NCBI RefSeq assembly: GCF_018207095.1
Contig: NZ_QOCZ01000038.1
Coordinates: 1 to 37,271 of the forward strand
DNA: 37,271 bases
Direction: 5' to 3'
Origin: Nocardiopsis sp. MG754419
GTDB taxonomy: Bacteria; Actinomycetota; Actinomycetes; Streptosporangiales; Streptosporangiaceae
In this document: piece after piece, positions 8,352-15,901 of the stretch
Layout: each line of letters starts with the position of its first letter
Position numbering within the stretch: position 1 is the stretch's first letter
The notes under the pieces: model-generated
What the model saw: only the letters and a program-made list of their open reading frames with translations
The model's database searches: none
Told to the model about the DNA's origin: nothing
Made by a program: the position numbers and the translations under genes

Positions 8352-9695
8352 TCAGACGACGAAGATGGGAAGCACGCCCCAGCCCACGAGGCAGGCCATG
8401 AGGACGATGGGCAGGAGATAGAAGAGGATCAACGGCAGGAAGGTCTTCTCCGCCTTGGCCTGCACGATGCCCGAGGCGATGAAGATGGGGGCGGAGGGCG
8501 GGGAGGATCCCTCGGTCGAGGCGGCCACCAGGGGGACCACGATCGCCAGGACCGGGTTCACGCCGACCGCCATCAGGCTGAGGAAGGAGACCTGGCCCAC
8601 CGCGGTGAGGGCGGCGGTCGAGGTCAGGGGGATGGACACGGTGGCGATCAGGGCGACCGTCAGGACGACCATGAGCGCGGGGCCGGCGTTGAAGTAGCCG
8701 AGCACCTGCTCCACGTCCTCGGCCAGACCGAGCTGTCCGAGCACACCGCTGGCGGCCATCGCGAAGATGAGCAGCGCACCGATGGTGCCCAGGCGCGGCA
8801 TCGCCTTGAGGATGAAGGCGTACCACTGGCGCAGGTCACCGGGAAGCTCGCGGCGACCGACCACGGTCGCGATCAGGATGATGAGGATCGGGATCCACGT
8901 GATGAGCGAGATGTCGCCGAGCGCGTCGCCCAGCCGGTCCGGTGAGGACAGGTAGTCCGAGAGGGGGCCGGTGGTCACCGCGATCGGGATGAGTGCGCCG
9001 AGGTAGATGAGGGTGGCGGGCCACCCGGCGCGCCACATCGCGCCCAGGGGACGCCGCGCGTCGTCCTTGGCGGCTCGCACGCCGTCCACCCGCACGAAGA
9101 CGAACGCCATCACCAACCGGTGCAGGATCTGGTAGAGGCCGGTGACCAGCAGGGCGAGGTAGATGTCGCCGGTGGAGACGGCCGCTCCGGCGAAGCCGAG
9201 CATGATCACCATGGAGGAACTGGGCGGGAGCGCCGCACCCATGCCGCCGTTGCCGGCCAGGATCGTCGCGGCGCGCGCCCGGCTGAACCCGTTGCGGACC
9301 ATCCAGGGGCCGGTCACCGAACCGGTCGAGGCGACGTTGCCGGAGTTGGAGCCCGACAGCGCACCCATCACGCCCGAGGCCACGACGTCCACGTACGCCG
9401 GGCCGCCGCGCAGGCGTCCCAGGGCGGCGTTGAGGATGTCGAGGATCTTGGTGATCAGTCCGGTGCGCTCGATCATGTACGCCATGAAGACGAAGGCCAG
9501 CGCCGCGTAGATGACCTCGTTCTCGGTGGTGTACACCAGGCCCGAGATCAGCGCGTTGAAGAAGTCGCCGCCCGCGAACAGACAGGTCGTGAGGAAGCCG
9601 AGGAACATGGCCTCGCCCATGTTCCTTTTGAAGAGGGCGCTCCAGACGATGATGACCGCGATGAAGGCGGCCAGGGCCAAGAGTGCAGAGGGCAT
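8352..9695 (-). CDS. TRAP transporter large permease (DctM-like)
   Basis: A 447-residue membrane protein with roughly a dozen hydrophobic segments. The block running from RLRGGPAYVDVVASGVMGALSG to the GNGGMGAALPPSSSMVIM segment follows the DctM pattern, and the C-terminal ASTEGSSPPSAPIFIASGI repeats it in the second half. TRAP large subunits form the ion-coupled channel for carboxylates. The ATG at 9693-9695 is preceded by GGGAGG at 5-nt spacing. No DctP/TAXI solute-binding gene is present here. It is about 60% similar by eye to the permease at 15902-17248. The neighbouring aldolase and dehydrogenase genes suggest a hydroxy- or oxo-dicarboxylate substrate. Confidence 0.86.
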   Translation of the reverse strand: MPSALLALAAFIAVIIVWSALFKRNMGEAMFLGFLTTCLFAGGDFFNALISGLVYTTENEVIYAALAFVFMAYMIERTGLITKILDILNAALGRLRGGPAYVDVVASGVMGALSGSNSGNVASTGSVTGPWMVRNGFSRARAATILAGNGGMGAALPPSSSMVIMLGFAGAAVSTGDIYLALLVTGLYQILHRLVMAFVFVRVDGVRAAKDDARRPLGAMWRAGWPATLIYLGALIPIAVTTGPLSDYLSSPDRLGDALGDISLITWIPILIILIATVVGRRELPGDLRQWYAFILKAMPRLGTIGALLIFAMAASGVLGQLGLAEDVEQVLGYFNAGPALMVVLTVALIATVSIPLTSTAALTAVGQVSFLSLMAVGVNPVLAIVVPLVAASTEGSSPPSAPIFIASGIVQAKAEKTFLPLILFYLLPIVLMACLVGWGVLPIFVV

Positions 9696-10096
9696 GACGG
9701 CCTCCCGTGCTCGGTGATCAGGGACTCGGCTGTGAAGATCGCGCCGACGACGGGCGCGTGCCGGTCGGTGGGCTCGAACGATCGGGTCGGTCGGATGACG
9801 GAGGTTCTCTCTCGTGGACATCCACCGACACTGTTCACATGAGCGAAACGAGATTTCAAAGAGTGAAGTGTATGTTCGCTTGGTGAAGTGTGGCCTAGGT
9901 TACGTCGAACGTCAACCGTTCGGAAAGAAGTTCTCACCTGCGACTTCGCCATCACGCGGCGTGAACGATCGCGAGCACGCTCAAGGCGCGCATGGCCGGT
10001 CGCACCAGCGCGGTCCGCCGGTGTCGACCCGGTGGTGGGCCCGGAGGCGGTGCGGGGAGAGCCCGTCACCGCCCCCGTGGGTGGAGGGGCCTGGAG
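9696..10096. other. Intergenic control region upstream of the TRAP genes, with a 20-bp-phased direct repeat
   Basis: About 400 bp without a credible gene. It should hold the promoter of the leftward TRAP pair and the end of the leftward CoA-ester lyase transcript. A less GC-rich core (about 9830-9930) carries two exact copies of GTGAAGTGT at 9863-9871 and 9883-9891, spaced 20 bp, and an inverted TTCA-N5-TGAA at 9855-9867. No convincing -35/-10 pair could be fixed. Confidence 0.45.
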
Positions 10097-10969
10097 TCAG
10101 CCGGGTTCGTGATCGCCGATGCTCTCGGCCAGGGCGAGTGTGCGCAGCGCCGCGGTCACCACGGGCGCGTCGATGAACCGGCCGTCGGCCAGCGCGATCG
10201 CGCCTCCGCCCCGGGTCGATTCCGCGGACGCGCCCTCGGCGGCCTCCGCGATCTCCCTCGCCCGGGCGACCTCCTCCTCGGTGGGACGGAACGCCCGCCG
10301 GATCACCGGCACCTGGCGGGGATGGATCGCCGATCGGCCGAACATGCCGAGCTCACGTCCGCGCAGGCAGGACGCGTACAGGCCCTCGGTGTCCCGGACG
10401 TCGACGTAGGCCGCCATCCCCGGTGCCGCCAGCCCCGCCGCGGCCGAGGCGACGACGATGCGGGTCCGCAACCACGAGAACGCGCCGTCGCCCCGCAGAC
10501 TCAACTCGGCGGTGAGGTCGGCCTCGCCCAGCGCGAGCGACCGCACGGCCGGGTGCGCGGCGATCACGGCGGCGTTCTCCACCCCCAGCGCGGACTCCAG
10601 CAGGCAGTCCACGGGCACGCCCTCGCCGACCATCGCGACCACGGCGTCGACGTCCTCGGGGGACTCGACCTTGGGCACCCGCACTCCGTCCGGGCGCACC
10701 GTCGCCAGGGCGGCCGCGTCGGCCGCGCCCCGCTCACCGCGCGGAGCGTTCATCCTGACGTGCACCTGGACACGGCGCTCGTCCGACTCCCGCTCCCGCA
10801 GGAACGCCACGACGTTGTCCAGAGCGGCCTCCTTGGCCGCCGGCAGGACCGCGTCCTCCAGGTCCAGGATCACGGCGTCCGCGCCGGAGTCGATGGCCTT
10901 GGTGAATCGCTCGGGTCGGTCGCCCGGCACGTAGAGCCACGCGACCAGGGGAGCCGCCGTCCTCGTCAT
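10097..10969 (-). CDS. HpcH/HpaI aldolase/citrate-lyase-family CoA-ester lyase (CitE-like)
   Basis: A 290-residue CitE-like TIM-barrel lyase of the malyl-CoA/citramalyl-CoA lyase group. It shows WLYVPGDRPERF (11-22), LDLEDAV (35-41), the CoA/oxo-acid-binding Arg72 in VRMNAP, and the metal-binding Glu125 (LLESALG) and Asp151 (LGEADLTAEL). GRSAIHPRQV (211-220) is the conserved C-terminal CoA-site segment. Such enzymes cleave beta-hydroxyacyl-CoA thioesters, for example malyl- or citramalyl-CoA, to acetyl-CoA and an oxo acid. Its ATG overlaps the stop of the CoA-transferase gene (ATGA), indicating translational coupling. Together they suggest activation of a hydroxy diacid to its CoA ester followed by cleavage. 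The exact substrate is not deducible. Confidence 0.92.
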   Translation of the reverse strand: MTRTAAPLVAWLYVPGDRPERFTKAIDSGADAVILDLEDAVLPAAKEAALDNVVAFLRERESDERRVQVHVRMNAPRGERGAADAAALATVRPDGVRVPKVESPEDVDAVVAMVGEGVPVDCLLESALGVENAAVIAAHPAVRSLALGEADLTAELSLRGDGAFSWLRTRIVVASAAAGLAAPGMAAYVDVRDTEGLYASCLRGRELGMFGRSAIHPRQVPVIRRAFRPTEEEVARAREIAEAAEGASAESTRGGGAIALADGRFIDAPVVTAALRTLALAESIGDHEPG

Positions 10970-12153
10970 CAGATGACCCCCGCTTCGCGCAGGTCGGCCC
11001 GGTCCGCCTCGGCGTAGCCGAGTTCCTCCAGGACCTCGTCGGTGTGCCGGCCCTTGGGCGGGCCGACCCACCGGATCTCACCGGGGGTGTCGGACAGGCG
11101 GAACGGCACGTTCTGGATCGCCACGCTCCCGAGTTCGTCGTCCGGGACGTGGACGATGGTCTCAAGAGCTTCGTACTGCGGGTCGACGGCGATGTCGCTC
11201 GCGTCGTAGATGGGCGCGATCGCGGCCTGGGCCTTGTCGAACTCAGCGATCACCTCGTCGGCGTCGCGCTCGGCGATCCAGGCGCCCACCGCGGCGTCGA
11301 GCTCGTCGGCGTGCTCGTAGCGGGTGCGCCCGGTGGCGAACCACGGTTCGTCCACCAGGTCCTCGCGTCCCACGAGGCGCATCACGCGCTCGGCGATGGA
11401 CTGGGCGCTGGTCGAGATCGCGAGCCAGCGGCCGTCACGGGTGCGGTAGGTGTTGCGCGGCGCGTTGCTGGTGGAGCGGTTGCCGGTGCGCTCGGGGATC
11501 GCGCCGGTGGCGTGGTAGGCCGTGATCTGCGGTCCGAGCACCGTCAGGATCGGTTCGATGATCGCCAGGTCGATGACCTGGCCCTTGCCGGTCTGTTCCC
11601 GCGCGTGGACGGCCACCATGACCGCGTAGGCCACGGCCAGCGCCGAGATCCCGTCGGCCAGGGCCAGCGGCGGAAGCGTCGGGGGTCCGTCCGGCTGTCC
11701 GGTCATGGAGGCGAACCCGCTCATGGCCTCGGCCAGGGTTCCGAAACCGGGGCGGTGCGCCATCGGGCCGCTCTGCCCGAACCCGGTGACCCGCGCGATG
11801 ATCAGGCGCGGGTTGTGCTCCAGCAGCTTCTCGGGGGAGAGGTTCCACCGTTCGAGGGTCCCCGGACGGAAGTTCTCGATGAGGACGTCGGCCTCGGCGA
11901 GCATGGCGAGCGCGATCTCCTGCCCCTCGGGGCGGGACAGGTCCAGCGTGGCCGTGCGCTTGTTCCGGGCTAGCATCTTCCACCACAACCCGACCCCGTC
12001 CTTGGTCGGGCCGTGCCCGCGCGCGGGGTCGCCTCGTCGGGGGTGTTCGACTTTGATGACGTCGGCTCCGAAGTCACCCAGATAGGTCGCGGCCATCGGC
12101 CCGGCGAACAGCGTGGCCGCGTCGATGACCCGGAGGTTGCTCAGAGATCTCAT
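10969..12153 (-). CDS. CaiB/BaiF-type (family III) acyl-CoA transferase
   Basis: A 394-residue family III CoA-transferase. It begins with the signature LSNLRVIDAATLFAGPMAATYLGDFGADVIKVEHPRRGDPAR and contains LIENFRPGTLERW (91-103). The catalytic Asp is expected at Asp167 in LALADGIS, just before the AVHAREQTGKGQ segment (181-192) that is also conserved. Family members move CoA between carboxylates, commonly from succinyl-CoA. No Shine-Dalgarno site precedes the ATG; an AT-rich TATAAG ends only 9 nt upstream, so the message may be leaderless. It is cotranscribed with the CitE-like lyase and divergent from a GntR regulator. By analogy with citramalate and malate CoA-transferases it probably activates a hydroxy diacid. 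Confidence 0.93.
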   Translation of the reverse strand: MRSLSNLRVIDAATLFAGPMAATYLGDFGADVIKVEHPRRGDPARGHGPTKDGVGLWWKMLARNKRTATLDLSRPEGQEIALAMLAEADVLIENFRPGTLERWNLSPEKLLEHNPRLIIARVTGFGQSGPMAHRPGFGTLAEAMSGFASMTGQPDGPPTLPPLALADGISALAVAYAVMVAVHAREQTGKGQVIDLAIIEPILTVLGPQITAYHATGAIPERTGNRSTSNAPRNTYRTRDGRWLAISTSAQSIAERVMRLVGREDLVDEPWFATGRTRYEHADELDAAVGAWIAERDADEVIAEFDKAQAAIAPIYDASDIAVDPQYEALETIVHVPDDELGSVAIQNVPFRLSDTPGEIRWVGPPKGRHTDEVLEELGYAEADRADLREAGVI

Positions 12154-12162
12154 AACAAACAA

Positions 12163-12177
12163 CTTATAAGATATAAG
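12163..12177. promoter_or_regulatory. Palindromic operator overlapping a probable leaderless promoter of the CoA-transferase operon
   Basis: CTTATA-AGA-TATAAG is a perfect 15-bp inverted repeat in an AT-rich patch between the divergent CoA-transferase and GntR genes. On the minus strand the right-hand TATAAG (12168-12163) can serve as the -10; its end is 9 nt from the ATG, so transcription would start at or just before the start codon. GntR-FCD binding here would repress the operon. Confidence 0.55.
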
Positions 12178-12311
12178 AAGATGCGCAAGGGTCATCTGTG
12201 ACCTCAGTGACCTTCAGCGGCCCGGCGAGGCCCGTCGATGTGCGGTGAGCCACCGGTTCCGGACCTCTAAGCTGGATTCCATGAACAACGTGGCGATGGG
12301 GAGGTCCGCTC

Positions 12312-13001
12312 TTGTCAGCCTCCGGTAGCGGAGAATCGGCGGGGTTCCCGCAGACCGGGCGTCCACCCACGAGTAAGGCCGAGTACGTCCACGAGACGCT
12401 CCGTCGGGAGATCGTCAACGGGGTTCATCCTCCCGGTGCCTCCGTCAACCAGGAGGAGGTCGCCACCCGTCTGGGGGTGTCCATCACCCCGGTACGCGAG
12501 GCGCTGCGCCGGCTGGAGAGCGACGGTCTGGTCACCTACCGCGCGCACCACGGCGCCACCGTCTCCGGTCTCGGCGTCGAGGCCGCCGAGGAACTGCGGA
12601 TGCTGCGCGCCGCGGTGGAGGGACTGACCGCCCGACTGGCCGCCCAGCGGATCACCGAGGCCGAGCTGGCCGAACTCACCCTCGTCCACGAGCGCATGGT
12701 CGCCGACAGCCGAACCGGGGACTCGCAGGCCATGGCGCAGGACAGCCGCCTGTTCCACCAGATGGTGGCCGACATCGGCGGCCCGGCCTTCCTGGGCGCG
12801 CACGTGCGCGCGGTCCGGCGCAACAACCCCATCCTGGAGACCGTCTCGCGTTGGAAGGACCCGGACAACGTCCGCGCCTACCTCGACGCGCACGGGAGGA
12901 TGTTGCGGGCCTTCGCGCAGGGGGACGCGGACGAGGCCGAACGCCTCATGGCCGACCACATCCGGGCGCCGGGGCGGGACGAGGTCGAGGCCGAGCGCTG
13001 A
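12312..13001 (+). CDS. GntR-family (FCD subfamily) transcriptional regulator
   Basis: A 229-residue regulator with a GntR winged helix (about 23-85, YVHETLRREIVNGVHPPG then VATRLGVSITPVREALRRLESDGLV) and an all-helical FCD ligand domain (about 92-220). FCD domains bind carboxylates, often through a metal held by Asp and His residues; DSRLFHQMVADIG and the terminal DHI fit. The TTG start at 12312 is preceded by GGGGAGG at 7-nt spacing (12298-12304). It is divergent from the CoA-transferase/lyase operon, 158 bp away, and most likely represses it through the palindrome at 12163-12177 in response to a pathway acid. Confidence 0.92.
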   Translation: MSASGSGESAGFPQTGRPPTSKAEYVHETLRREIVNGVHPPGASVNQEEVATRLGVSITPVREALRRLESDGLVTYRAHHGATVSGLGVEAAEELRMLRAAVEGLTARLAAQRITEAELAELTLVHERMVADSRTGDSQAMAQDSRLFHQMVADIGGPAFLGAHVRAVRRNNPILETVSRWKDPDNVRAYLDAHGRMLRAFAQGDADEAERLMADHIRAPGRDEVEAER

Positions 13002-13020
13002 GGGCGCGGTAGGTTCCGCC

Positions 13021-13075
13021 GTCGGTGTCCGTCGGTGTCCGTCGGTGTCCGTCGGTGTCCGTCGGTGTCCGTCGG
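13021..13075. repeat. Decanucleotide tandem repeat (5.5 copies of GTCGGTGTCC)
   Basis: Five identical 10-bp units fill 13021-13070 and a half unit (GTCGG) follows. The array lies 20 bp past the GntR stop codon in non-coding DNA. A period of 10 bp is close to one helical turn. Copy number could vary between strains by slippage. Confidence 0.95.
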
Positions 13076-13487
13076 ATCCGTGGCGGCCCCTGGGCGTAGG
13101 GCCGTGCGCCCCCGCGCCGTCGTGGTCCGGCCTGCCTCGTCCCACGGACCGTCGGTGGCACGTCGCCCGCCCGGACCGTGGCGCGGGACAGCGGGTCCGC
13201 AGACGCGCGGACCACATCGCACGCTTCATCGGAGATGGCCGAGAGGCCTTTCCGCCGGTCGCGCACGCCCTGGTCGCCTCGACCGATCTTCGATGACGCG
13301 ACTCGTCGGACGCCTTTTCCCGTGTTCGGTTTCCGGGAACGGCGCGTGCGTTCTCACCAGGGCGACGTGAACGGCTCCCGGGCACCGACCGGAAACGTCA
13401 CGCCCCCGTCGTTCACCCGCTCCGCGAGATCCGCGGCCTTCGCGTGAACACGGGGGTGGGGAAAGGCCGACCGAAGACGCGACCCGA
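13076..13487. other. Non-coding stretch between convergent GntR and IclR genes
   Basis: About 410 bp with open frames in several phases but none with a ribosome site, family sequence or normal codon pattern. It is somewhat less GC-rich than the genes around it near 13360-13480. I see no RNA gene or mobile-element remnant. Confidence 0.5.
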
Positions 13488-14246
13488 TCAGATTCTGGCC
13501 CCGATCGCGCCGGCGCCGCGCGACAGTTCCGGAAGCCAGGTCATCAGCTCCTCGGGGCTGGTGACGTCGGTCGTCGTCACCAGGTTGATCGCCCCGGCGA
13601 TCTCCTTCTCCGCGTCGTACAACGGCAGGCTGAGGCTCAGCGCGCCCAGTTCCCGTTCCGATTCGGCGAGGTAATAGCCGTTCTCCCGCACGCTTTCGAC
13701 GTCCCTTTTCAGGTCTCCGGGCCCCTGGGCGCGACCCGACGCCAGAAAGGTCTCCGGGAAACGGAGGGCGAACGCGTCGACCTCCTCGTCGGTCCAGGCG
13801 GCGAGCAGAACCTTTCCACCGCCGACGTTCAAGGGCACGCGCCGGCCGATGGGGAATTGGTAGCGCAGCGGATCCGCGCCACTGACACGCGCGATGAGAA
13901 TGCGCTCATCACCCGACCGAACGAACACCGACGAGGTGAGTCGGGTCGTCGAGGACAGTTCCGTGAGGACCGGGGTCGCGACCGTGCTCAGCCGGTCGTT
14001 GACCACGAACCCGTGGGCCAGGGAGAGCACCACCGGACCGAGCGCGTAGCCCAGGTTCCCCTGCTGGACGTAACCGCGCCGGACGAGCTGGTTGACCGTC
14101 CGCTGGGTGGTGGCCAGGTGTAGGTCCGCCTCACGTGCGATGTCGCTCAGGCGCAGCGGTCCGCGCGCGCGTTCCAGGCACTCCAGGACGTCCAGCGCAC
14201 GGTCGAGCGTGCGCCCCTGGTTTCCGCCTCCGGTTGTGGCGCCCAT
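13488..14246 (-). CDS. IclR-family transcriptional regulator
   Basis: A 252-residue IclR protein. The winged helix is near residues 10-70 (LDRALDVLECLERARGPLRLSDIAREADLHLATTQRTVNQL) and the effector domain near 80-250. It resembles the IclR protein at 6488-7255 along its length, for example LSLAHGFVVNDRLS against LRMAHGFLVNDQLS and YQFPIGRRVPL against YQVPIGRWFPL. The two regulators are therefore paralogues that travelled with the two modules. It is divergent from the dehydrogenase-aldolase fusion gene with a 214-bp control region that holds a perfect palindrome. Only a weak GGAG ribosome site precedes the ATG. Confidence 0.92.
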   Translation of the reverse strand: MGATTGGGNQGRTLDRALDVLECLERARGPLRLSDIAREADLHLATTQRTVNQLVRRGYVQQGNLGYALGPVVLSLAHGFVVNDRLSTVATPVLTELSSTTRLTSSVFVRSGDERILIARVSGADPLRYQFPIGRRVPLNVGGGKVLLAAWTDEEVDAFALRFPETFLASGRAQGPGDLKRDVESVRENGYYLAESERELGALSLSLPLYDAEKEIAGAINLVTTTDVTSPEELMTWLPELSRGAGAIGARI

Positions 14247-14380
14247 GCTCGGCTCGCCGCTCCTTCACCTGTGGTCCGACGGGATCTTCCAGGTCGCGAG
14301 CGTGGACCGCGAGGCCCGTCGCGTACGGCGATCCGGCTCGCTCCCGACATCTCCACGGTAGCGGAGAGGTTTCCGCAGGG

Positions 14381-14386
14381 TTGACA
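14381..14386 (+). promoter_or_regulatory. Possible -35 element of the fusion-gene/TRAP operon
   Basis: A perfect TTGACA lies 75 bp before the fusion gene start. The hexamer 17 bp downstream (TCACAC) is a poor -10, so the promoter is tentative. Confidence 0.3.
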
Positions 14387-14432
14387 GCCGAAAGAGCCAC
14401 AGGTCACACTCGCTATCAATTGGCAAGAGAAA

Positions 14433-14449
14433 CTATCATCCAATGATAG
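14433..14449. promoter_or_regulatory. Candidate IclR operator, 17-bp palindrome
   Basis: CTATCAT-CCA-ATGATAG is a perfect inverted repeat with 7-bp arms, ending 11 bp before the fusion gene start codon. A bound repressor would block early elongation or the start site. An in-frame ATG at 14443 lies inside it, but the downstream ATG is the family start. Confidence 0.55.
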
Positions 14450-14460
14450 ATGGTGACGTA

Positions 14461-15813
14461 ATGAAGGTAGCTGTCCTGGGACTCGGCGAAGCCGGCGCGA
14501 TCTACGCGGAGGCCTTCGCCGACGCGGGCTGGCGCTCCGTCGGCTTCGATCCCGCGCCGACGGTCCCCACACCCGCGGGGGTGACGCGGGTCGCCTCGAC
14601 CGCCGAAGCCGTCCGGGAGGCGGAGGTCGTCCTCAGCCTGACCACGGCCGCCCATGCGGTCGGTGCCGCCCGAGCGGCCGTGTCCGCGCTGGGCGAGGAC
14701 GCGGTGTACATCGACTTGAACGCGGCGTCACCGCAGGTCAAGGTCAATGTGGCCCATACCATCGGTGGTGCCGCCCGCGTGGTCGACGGCGCCGTCATCG
14801 GTTCCGTCGTCAAGTTCGGAGCCGGGGTCGAGGTTCTCCTCGCGGGACCCGCGGCCGAGGAGGCCGCCCGGTTCCTGAAGGTCGTGGGCTCGGATGCCCG
14901 ACCGATCGGTGACACGGTCGGGGCGGCCTCCGGACGCAAACTGCTGCGCAGCGTGTTCATGAAGGGGCTCGGGGCGTTGATCACCGAAGCCGTCGACGCG
15001 GGGACCGCGGCCGGTGAGGAGGAGTGGATGCGCGAACAGGTCGCCGGTGCGCTCACCGGAGGTTTCGACGCGCTGCAACGGCTGGACCACGGGACACGGC
15101 TGCACGCGGTCCGACGCTCCCACGAGTTGGAGGCCAGCATCGCGCTGTTGACCGACCTGGCCGTCGAGGCTCCGGTGAGCAGGGGAGCGGCCGACCGCCA
15201 CCGGTACCTGGCACGCTCGACCGGCCCCGGTGACGAGGGGCTGATCGACGCCTACGCGACGATCCCCACCGCGGCCATCGGTGACGCCCGCGACCGCCTC
15301 GGATTCCTCTCCTCCCGGATCCGACCGGTGTGGCCCGGGGCGCGCATGTCGGGCCGAGCCCTCACCGTGCGGACGCGGCCCGGCGACAACAAGGCCCTGC
15401 ACCGGGCGCTGACCGTCGCCCGGCCCGGCGACGTCCTGGTCGTGGACGGAGGAGGCGACGACTCCCGCGCCCTGATCGGGGAACTCATCGCCGAACGGGC
15501 CGTCAACAAGGGGGTCCGCGGCATGGTGATCGACGGAGCGGTACGCGACGCCGACGAACTGCGCGCACTCGGGTTCCCGGTCTGGTCCGCCGGCATCTCC
15601 CCGGCCGGCCCCTACAAGGACGGGCCCGGCCACGTCGGAGTCACCATCGCCGTGGGGGGAGCCGTCTGCTCCCCGGGGGACATCGTGGTGGCCGACGGTG
15701 ACGGTGTGTTCATCGTGCCCCGGTTGGAGGCCGAACAGACCCTCACCGCGGCCCGGCACGTCCTGGACGACGAGGCCGAGCGGCTCCGTTCCATTCGCCG
15801 GGAACGCGTATGA
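14461..15813 (+). CDS. Fusion protein: DUF1932-type NAD(P)-dependent dehydrogenase plus RraA-family aldolase
   Basis: A 450-residue bifunctional protein. Residues 1-~255 are a beta-hydroxyacid-dehydrogenase-like unit: GLGEAG at 7-12, RKLLRS at 159-164 with Lys160, and EEWMREQVA at 187-195. These are at the same positions as in the 257-residue protein at 5586-6359. Residues ~262-450 are a complete RraA domain with GELIAERA (340-347) and IDGAVRDADEL (357-367), including Arg362-Asp363. Both active-site sets look intact and no frame disruption is visible. The ATG at 14461 is chosen because it gives the family N-terminus MKVAVLG. It heads an apparent operon with the second TRAP pair and is divergent from an IclR regulator. 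Consecutive oxidation and aldol cleavage is the likely role. Confidence 0.93.
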   Translation: MKVAVLGLGEAGAIYAEAFADAGWRSVGFDPAPTVPTPAGVTRVASTAEAVREAEVVLSLTTAAHAVGAARAAVSALGEDAVYIDLNAASPQVKVNVAHTIGGAARVVDGAVIGSVVKFGAGVEVLLAGPAAEEAARFLKVVGSDARPIGDTVGAASGRKLLRSVFMKGLGALITEAVDAGTAAGEEEWMREQVAGALTGGFDALQRLDHGTRLHAVRRSHELEASIALLTDLAVEAPVSRGAADRHRYLARSTGPGDEGLIDAYATIPTAAIGDARDRLGFLSSRIRPVWPGARMSGRALTVRTRPGDNKALHRALTVARPGDVLVVDGGGDDSRALIGELIAERAVNKGVRGMVIDGAVRDADELRALGFPVWSAGISPAGPYKDGPGHVGVTIAVGGAVCSPGDIVVADGDGVFIVPRLEAEQTLTAARHVLDDEAERLRSIRRERV

Positions 15814-15901
15814 GCCTCCTCCCGGACCCGCGATCGCGTCGTGAGAGCGACGCCCCACCCGTCTTCGGGCACTCGTACGCCCCTCCACCCAAGGTCGACC
15901 C

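Noticed and set aside
12281..12328. Fifteen-codon leader-like frame starting at an ATG before the GntR gene
   Set aside because: It has no ribosome site and no regulatory codon run. The GntR start at 12312 has its own strong site inside this frame.
13021..13075. CRISPR-like array
   Set aside because: The units are 10 bp and directly adjacent, with no spacers and no cas genes nearby. It is a simple tandem repeat.
13035..13370. Possible small gene overlapping the decamer repeat
   Set aside because: No ribosome site and no family sequence; the repeat is read in all frames because 10 is not a multiple of 3, giving artificial periodic peptides.
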